Made by a program: the position numbers and the translations under genes. 64,000 nt of DNA from Heliopora coerulea. Taxonomy: Eukaryota; Cnidaria; Anthozoa; Scleralcyonacea; Helioporidae. Positions within the stretch are counted from its first letter, which is position 1. Each line of letters starts with the position of its first letter. Below the pieces are notes generated by a model, which was not told the origin of the DNA, searched no databases, and worked only from the letters and a program-made list of their open reading frames with translations. Location: assembly GCA_030142905.1 (NCBI GenBank), contig JASJOG010000156.1, positions 726,001-790,000 on the forward strand, read 5' to 3'. Shown in pieces: positions 58,701 through 64,000 of the stretch.

Positions 58701-61700
58701 GAATGTAGCCAAAAGAGAACAGCAGAGGAAAGTGGCAGAAAAAAGAAGGCAAGAAAAAGATAAAATGACCCAAAAACATATTTAATCACGTTCTGTCTGT
58801 TTAATAAAAATTAAAATGAATATTGAAAAACGTCTAAGTGTTAATTATTTGCTGTATGTGTAATTGATTAAGATAATTATACACCACATATCAGAATTTG
58901 ATATCAAAAAGGCATTACTCAACACATTGGATGGTCGTATTAAACAGTACGAGACATCAAAATATGGTCGTTGGTCGTATTATCGAGGTGGTCTTATTAA
59001 TGAGGTTTTCAGATAAGAAAAAAAGTTAGCTCTTATTTGAGAGAAAAAAAAAGTGGTTGTATTAACGGGGTGGTCATATTAACGGGGTGGTCGTAAGGCG
59101 GGGTTCCACTGTAATCAAATATAATAAACCTGAAGTAAATAATAGTATAAAAGCTATCAAAGAGCTCTACCTATTTCCCTAGTGTCATTGCACCATTGTA
59201 ACTTTCTCTTCCTGTGATATTACTGGTTAATCCCTATTATCACCCTCTTAAGGTCTTAATTACCTTCTCAGCATGTAAATAAGTGATGACATCATCCTTT
59301 ATGTATATATAGATCTCGGTATGTTTTGTAAACTTAGTTGGTTTGATGATGACTTTGCAATAAAGTTGAAATATTACCACACCTGTCTTTGTCTTGTTTT
59401 AATTTGTATCTCAAGTTTGAAGATGATAATTTTCAGATTGTTTTATACTTTACTTTTTAAAATTGTTGGCTGGTTATGGTTTTTGGTCGGAATTCCATAA
59501 TGTTGATTGACTTCAACCAAAATAAAATGAAAGCCACAGAAATGGTAATCATAAGGGGCCCACAATGTGAGTTCAATGCAACAAATATTACACATCAATT
59601 GCCTAATTCAATCATATTAAGACCACCAACTGACTGAAGTATTCCCTTGATGTTTTGTTTTATTTTCTATTTTTTGAAACTGCAATGTAGTAGTTCACAA
59701 TATGTTACAGTTAAAGGTTTTATAAAATGGCCAACTTTTTTCTTGAATCATTATGTGGGAACATATAAAAATAATACTTATCATGATACTTGTATTCTGA
59801 CATGTTTGAGGAAGTTGATCATCCAGGTTAGTGTAGTCTTGAGAAAGACTGTTGGTTGAAGTGACTGACGTTTCGACAGCCTTAGTGGTGGTCATCTTCA
59901 GAATCAAAAGGAGAGTAAATACAGGCGAACCTGACATTTACTCTCCTTTTGATTCCGAAGATGACTGCCACTAAGGCTGTCGAAACGTCAGTCACTTCAA
60001 TGAACAGTCTTTCCCAAGACTACACTAACCTGGACGATCAACTTCCTCAAACACGTCATGATTCTCCCAGGTTCAAACCAGTTACTTCAATACTTGTATT
60101 CTTTCACACATAAATATTACTTGTCATCCTGTGCATGGATGTATGTCAGGGAGAGATTAATTGCTTTGTCTGTCATCCTGCATGCCTAGCATGTGACTGC
60201 AAGAGTCAGAGTAGCTGGTCATAACTTCAGTAGAGCACTTCTTATTTGGAGGTTATGTTTTGCTTTGACAAGTCTTGTAATTACTACTTAGCATATGTTA
60301 TAACCTCACATTTCAAACAATTTAAATTTGGCATCTGGCACTTATGTCCATTTGAAGAAATATTTCATCACCACATGGTCCAATTTGCAAAAGTCCCAGT
60401 ATGAATACTTTTCATCTCTGTGTTGTCCATTTTACCATGCACTTGGTTTAGGAGTTCAATTTTTTTTTTCAAGAGATTCAAGAAAAACTGTGCAAAATCC
60501 ACCATTTCTAACTTAAGACCTCAACAATAAAACACATTTATATTACAAAGTATGACATATATAGCCATCAGGCTTCATACTCTTTCTCTATTTCAGCCAG
60601 GGCTCAAATTCTATCATGGCCCTCATGGCCATGGCTTCTGAAAACCAAAAATGGGCATTGATTAAATGAAGTTGGACTCAAAAAACCAAGGCCACTTTAG
60701 GCCTCAATGCGGACTTTACGAAAGTACACACACTTCTTGCTAGCAGGATAAATTTCTGGTTAAATTTGCTTTATTTATGAGTTAGGTTTCCTGACAGTGT
60801 GCAATCCAGTTATTTGTATAAATTTTTTTGGTTTTATATCAAGCATAATGCACCCAACAATTTTTTATAAACCAGCTAACACTGCCACTAACTGTTTTTA
60901 TGAAACAGTCACAGCTAGTAGAGTCAATTTAGGAGAGCAGAGCTAATAAGCCTTCCAGAAAAACTGGCAGCAGAACCCAAGAGCAACAACTATAAAAAAC
61001 CAGAATTGAGACTGGCTAGAATATAACTGGATGAAATTGAAGTGAACTTCCTATTGTTGCTTATTCAGTGTTCATTATTTGAGGCCTATATAAATGGCAC
61101 ATGCACATACATGTCGTGCAGTTAAATACATTGCTGTGCAATTTTATTGGTTCAACAAATGGACAGGCTGAAGGCTTGTATGTTGAAACACAAACCAATC
61201 AAAACTCTTCAGTATAAGTTGGTCCTCTAAATTAATGTTTGAAAGTAATAAACTGTATATACAACCAAATACTTGGGCTTAGTAAAAATGAAAATGGCTT
61301 TGGATAGAAAAAATTCAATTTAATCCCTGCTAAGCACTTTCCAGGTTTTGAGGTAGTGAACATTTTTAGGTGCTTCATGATGCACAACAGTTTTTTGGTT
61401 TGATGTTTAAAACTTTTAATGGTTCATCTCTGTGATAGGTAAAGTGTCATGATCTGAAATTTGCCCTTGAATGGGTTAATAATGATCATTTTTATGGTTA
61501 TTTGCATAATACCCAATTCTTAATCAGTTTATTTTTGTTGCTCAAAAACTTGCAAACTAATTTAGAATGAATAACCAAACTGGAATGTAGATTGCTACAT
61601 TCCAGGGTTAATACTCAATTTTTAATAAAACCTTCACGACAAAACTGCTGTTATAGTCTGCAATTTGTTAGCATTAAGTGGTTACTGGCAAACTAAAACC

Positions 61701-62761
61701 CCTCTTTTCCACCTAATTTCTTGATTGCAAGAAAAGGTGCACTTATACTCTAGATATTTGATAGAAGTTTATCACATACCAAATATTACAAGATAGCTAA
61801 ATTTTATGGAATTGCAGTATACAGATTCCTAATATGTAGGTGCATTTGAGGTCTTCATTTTAGGTTGAGCACTTTATATTTTGGAAGAAGAAAGAGTTGG
61901 TTTGACCATGAAATGCTGACTATGCTGGCATACATGTATGTCAATGACCAGAGAATTTAAAATTTCAATTTGAAAATTTCAGGATGTAGGATGCCCGTGC
62001 GTACTCTAGAAACGTTATTTCGGAGCAAAAATAACGCCATTTATTAAATTTATCCGAGAAAGACAATTGTACGCCAGTACGTCAACAGGTGGCCTCCGTT
62101 TCTGTCTACATAAAATGCAGTTTTCCAAGCTGAAAAAAGGCGCCCACTTCCAATTACTTTCGTGTAATATGAAAGTAGTTGTGGCTTGACTTAAACTCTC
62201 GACTAAAACATCAAATAATCTTATGACACGTGTAGCGGACCGAAAGCAAGTGTGGCTTGAGCATTGAACATTGTTGAGTCGTTTTCCTGCTTTTACTTAG
62301 CGAGTCGAAACAAAATTTTAAATCACGAAATAACAATGAAAGCATTCCGATAGAAACTAATGTCAATAACGATAACTAACCATCTACAAGAAAGCTTTTA
62401 CAGCCGTACACGTGAAATGTCAACGATAAGATTATAAGAATTAACAAACCTTTTTGAGCGAAGCAAACTGTGAAAGATTCATTGCACTTTTCAGCATTCT
62501 TTTCTGCCAGCCATGAACGGAATTTAAAAGATAAACCCTGTTGAAAAGAGCAAAAATAGTAAGGTAAGTTCACTAGAATCAAATAGATCGTCACATGCAA
62601 AGTTGGTCAGAGCAATCTTCTTTCTGAATGCAGGTGACAACAAGACGAAACAGTATGCTTCCTACCTTCAACTTCTCGGTGTTTGCATGATTGAGAAGTT
62701 CACAACGACCATTTGAGGTTTTAAATTCACAGGTAAAGTCACTAGTTATAAAGGGCGCCAT
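52718..62761 (-). CDS. Unrecognised 126-aa protein, 5 coding exons
   Basis: Exons read on the minus strand: 62761-62666, 62537-62450, 55041-55004, 54942-54868, 52801-52718; 381 nt. All junctions are GT/AG with phases 0, 1, 0, 0. Segments: MAPFITSDFTCEFKTSNGRC; LSFKFRSWLAEKNAEKCNES with FTVCFAQK; DFKDYITYKGSLD; RYQTPDEVVLLRIK; and an acidic, Ser-rich tail SSSDNDDDQSRR. There is no signal peptide or clear membrane segment, so a soluble, probably nuclear or cytosolic protein is inferred. Intron 2 is 7.4 kb and full of repeats; intron 3 is only 61 bp and its acceptor is the weakest call. If that intron is not removed, the frame instead runs through a hydrophobic stretch to a stop near 54.89 kb. 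The function is unknown. Confidence 0.6.
52850..54830. repeat. Old, diverged array of the 168-bp satellite
   Basis: The word around GGGTTAACCC or GGCTTAACCC recurs at 52971, 53139, 53307 and 53474 (168, 168 and 167 bp apart) and on to about 54.72 kb, roughly 11-12 units. Units also share GGTCGAAAAATCG, CTTTACTTTTTGGT and AAATTTTTCGACCT with the 46.6-51.4 kb array; the middle differs (AACTCATTGAAAACTACGCC, AATCTACCATCTTTT). It lies within the last intron of the 126-aa gene. Confidence 0.9.
56913..56986 (-). mobile_element. tRNA-like SINE head, inverted copy
   Basis: The minus strand carries A box TAGCTCAATGG and B box GGTTTGATCCC, with the same tRNA-like fold as 57142-57215 but several substitutions. 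It forms the left half of the 56865-57263 inverted repeat. Confidence 0.75.
57142..57215 (+). mobile_element. tRNA-like SINE head with intact Pol III boxes
   Basis: A 73-base cloverleaf-like unit: A box TAGCTCAATGG, anticodon-loop region CTGGTCA, B box GGTTCGATCCC. The acceptor stem is mostly G-T wobble pairs and the anticodon stem has a mismatch, so a SINE head rather than a working tRNA gene is favoured. The inverted partner lies at 56913-56986. Confidence 0.75.
57772..59457. mobile_element. Large foldback element split by a Tigger-like insertion
   Basis: Arms of roughly 340-370 bp: 57772-58142 (with AAGACAGGTGTGGTAATATT) and 59114-59457 (complement, AATATTACCACACCTGTCTT). The two arms are diverged but alignable throughout. 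The Tigger-like element at 58145-59111 sits close to the centre. Confidence 0.8.
58145..59111. mobile_element. Tigger/pogo-like non-autonomous DNA element
   Basis: Ends CAGTGGAACCC at 58145 and GGGTTCCACTG at 59101-59111, flanked by TA on both sides. Near both ends GGTCGTATTAACGGGG-type words repeat several times. The 967-bp body has only short frames. A minus-strand frame ending NQWKLTDIFKPK (near 58412) resembles the tail of pogo-type transposases, but weakly. The TA duplication and CAGTGGAACC terminus suit the Tigger branch of Tc1/mariner. Confidence 0.7.
59799..60058. mobile_element. Complete foldback element, GAAACGT family
   Basis: Arms: 59799-59925 (GAGGAAGTTGATCATCCAGG, GACGTTTCGACAGCC, TCAAAAGGAGAGTAAAT) and 59936-60058 (complement). 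The loop is about 10 bp. It is the best-preserved member of the family also seen at 23.5 and 43.7 kb. Followed by GATTCTCCCAGGTTCAAACC, shared with the 23.46-kb copy. Confidence 0.85.
60060..62440. other. Intronic stretch without a recognised feature
   Basis: Part of intron 2 of the minus-strand 126-aa gene. AT-rich; short frames only (for example 60328-60516) with no splice or family support. Nothing else is seen. Confidence 0.5.
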
Positions 62762-63602
62762 GTTGTATGCGAACTTCTACTGCTTCTAGTCCTGGTCATG
62801 CTTCGAGTTGGGCGCCAAAATGATCCAAACCCCAAGGGAGGAAAATCAGTCTAAAGATTGGCTGAACCTAGTTGTGCACGGGGATTGACCTATCACATTC
62901 CAGCGTGTTTAAGTTGTATTATATTGTATTGAGGTGATAAAAAAAGAAATGGCAATGGCTTGTTTGGAATGGGTCGATTGTAATTTGCAGCCAATGCAGG
63001 TATGAATAGGTCAGCTGTTACAAAGTAAACAGGGGTTGTCAGTTAATGGGTTATGGAGTTGTGTCCTGTAGAAGTATTAGTGTTTAGTTTTGTGTTTATA
63101 CAGTTGATGGTGATTGAATTAGATATAAATTTGTATGGCATTTAAAAATAAGATAGGAATAAATAGTTAGGAGAAAGTGAAAGAGTTTGAAGGGTTGATG
63201 TGACCAGCGGTCGGGTGTGATTTTGGCGCGCAGTTTGATTGTTTTCTTTGCGAGAGACGTTAGGAATGGCGGTTAGTCGCAGGATTTGTGGCTGATGAGT
63301 CATGCATGTTTATGGATTCTTTGCAACAGTCGTAGCTGGCCTAATGGACATCATGTAAAGTCCGAGGATGGCCGATCTGCCACAAGCCTTTCAAAGAATC
63401 GAGAGGTGCCTTTACTTGTCGGGAATTCGTTTCCGACAGTGGGCGTTCGAGGCAGAGGCGCGACTAAGAGTCGTAATAGATTTAGGGCTGTAAGTCGGTG
63501 AAAAAATTTTTTCAAAAATTTAGACTGTGATATCTTTGAGATATGATAGTATGTCTCTCGCATAGGATATGTTTGGCTTTGCGATTTTGACCCCGAATTA
63601 GA

Positions 63603-63639
<37 letters not shown>

Positions 63640-64000
63640 GTGTATATATGTATGTTTGATGCTGGAGGAGGGTGCTGTGGAAGGTATCAGAAATATCCCA
63701 TAATGCACTACAGGCATGGCATAGATTAAGTAAGGCAAGGCCGTGTCCGTGCGTGACCGAGCGTGCCATCGTGCACGGCGTTAACGATAAGCCAATCCAC
63801 GCGTTCGTTTACGCGATCGGGAAAAGGGCGGAGTGAAGCAGCCGTCTCTTAGTAACCGGCAAGGAAAAATTAAAGCTTTATCGTCGACGAACGATTTAAA
63901 GTCTTTCGTGCAGCAGAATTTAACATCTTTAAAGAGAAAACATGCCAGCAGACTGGAGGAGCACGTCAATCATTCTCTCCCATCTACCCTAATGTATTTG
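62762..64000. other. Upstream of the 126-aa gene; TA microsatellite at 63605-63640
   Basis: The first 250 bp are probably the promoter of the minus-strand gene. Sequence from 63180 on is less AT-rich, with CG dinucleotides (for example TACGCGATCGGG near 63812), perhaps a second promoter. A (TA)n run lies at about 63605-63640. An ATG near 63942 may open a plus-strand frame that leaves the window; this is not supported further. Confidence 0.4.

Noticed and set aside
58507..58785. Plus-strand 92-residue frame, lysine-rich, inside the Tigger-like element
   Set aside because: No recognised domain; lies wholly within a non-autonomous element and overlaps a minus-strand frame with a weakly transposase-like tail.

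Overview
This is eukaryotic, intron-rich, AT-rich DNA. Gene content and repeat style (foldback elements, tRNA-derived SINEs, Penelope-like and Tc1/Tigger-like remnants) suit an invertebrate animal, most likely a cnidarian such as a coral or anemone. That placement is inference, since no rRNA or mitochondrial marker is present. All gene models below were assembled by eye from splice sites and codon phase.

Genes. (1) 734-17512 (+): a 21-exon, about 1480-residue coiled-coil gene, best matched to CCDC18. (2) 18628-25894 (+): a complete 8-exon RPL5 (60S protein uL18) gene, about 295 aa. (3) 26624-27160 (-): a 2-exon DNLZ gene (DNL/Tim15 zinc finger, mitochondrial Hsp70 helper), convergent with RPL5. 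An unidentified transcript may start divergently at about 27.29 kb. (4) 29853-30802 (-): a 3-coding-exon PHPT1 (phosphohistidine phosphatase) gene. (5) 52718-62761 (-): a phase-consistent 5-exon gene for an unrecognised 126-aa protein, with a 7.4-kb intron full of repeats. CCDC18 and RPL5 are close together in human 1p22, and DNLZ and PHPT1 are both in human 9q34.3, so pieces of old animal linkage may be visible. These genes share no obvious pathway.

Mobile and repeated DNA. CCDC18 intron 2 holds what looks like a complete 2.4-kb DNA transposon (2742-5129): 15-bp perfect terminal inverted repeats, a TCAT target duplication, a decayed DFSENY-type transposase-like ORF, and eight direct copies of a 14-bp motif placed four on each side of the ORF. 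RPL5 intron 2 carries a dead Tc1-like element in TA microsatellite DNA, next to a hammerhead-ribozyme-like motif. RPL5 intron 7 carries a tRNA-derived SINE.

The stretch 31.4-43.7 kb is mostly gene-poor. It contains a few exon-like pieces (35.7-37.5 kb), a Penelope-like remnant (41.5 kb) and simple repeats. From 44.3 to 54.8 kb the DNA is dominated by tandem repeats: a 66-bp minisatellite capped by inverted repeats, a 4.8-kb array of a 168-bp satellite with an ABB higher-order pattern, and an older diverged array of the same 168-bp period inside the 126-aa gene's last intron. Between 56.7 and 60.1 kb several foldback elements are nested, including a SINE inverted pair and a Tigger-like element. 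The last 1.2 kb shows no gene that could be supported.
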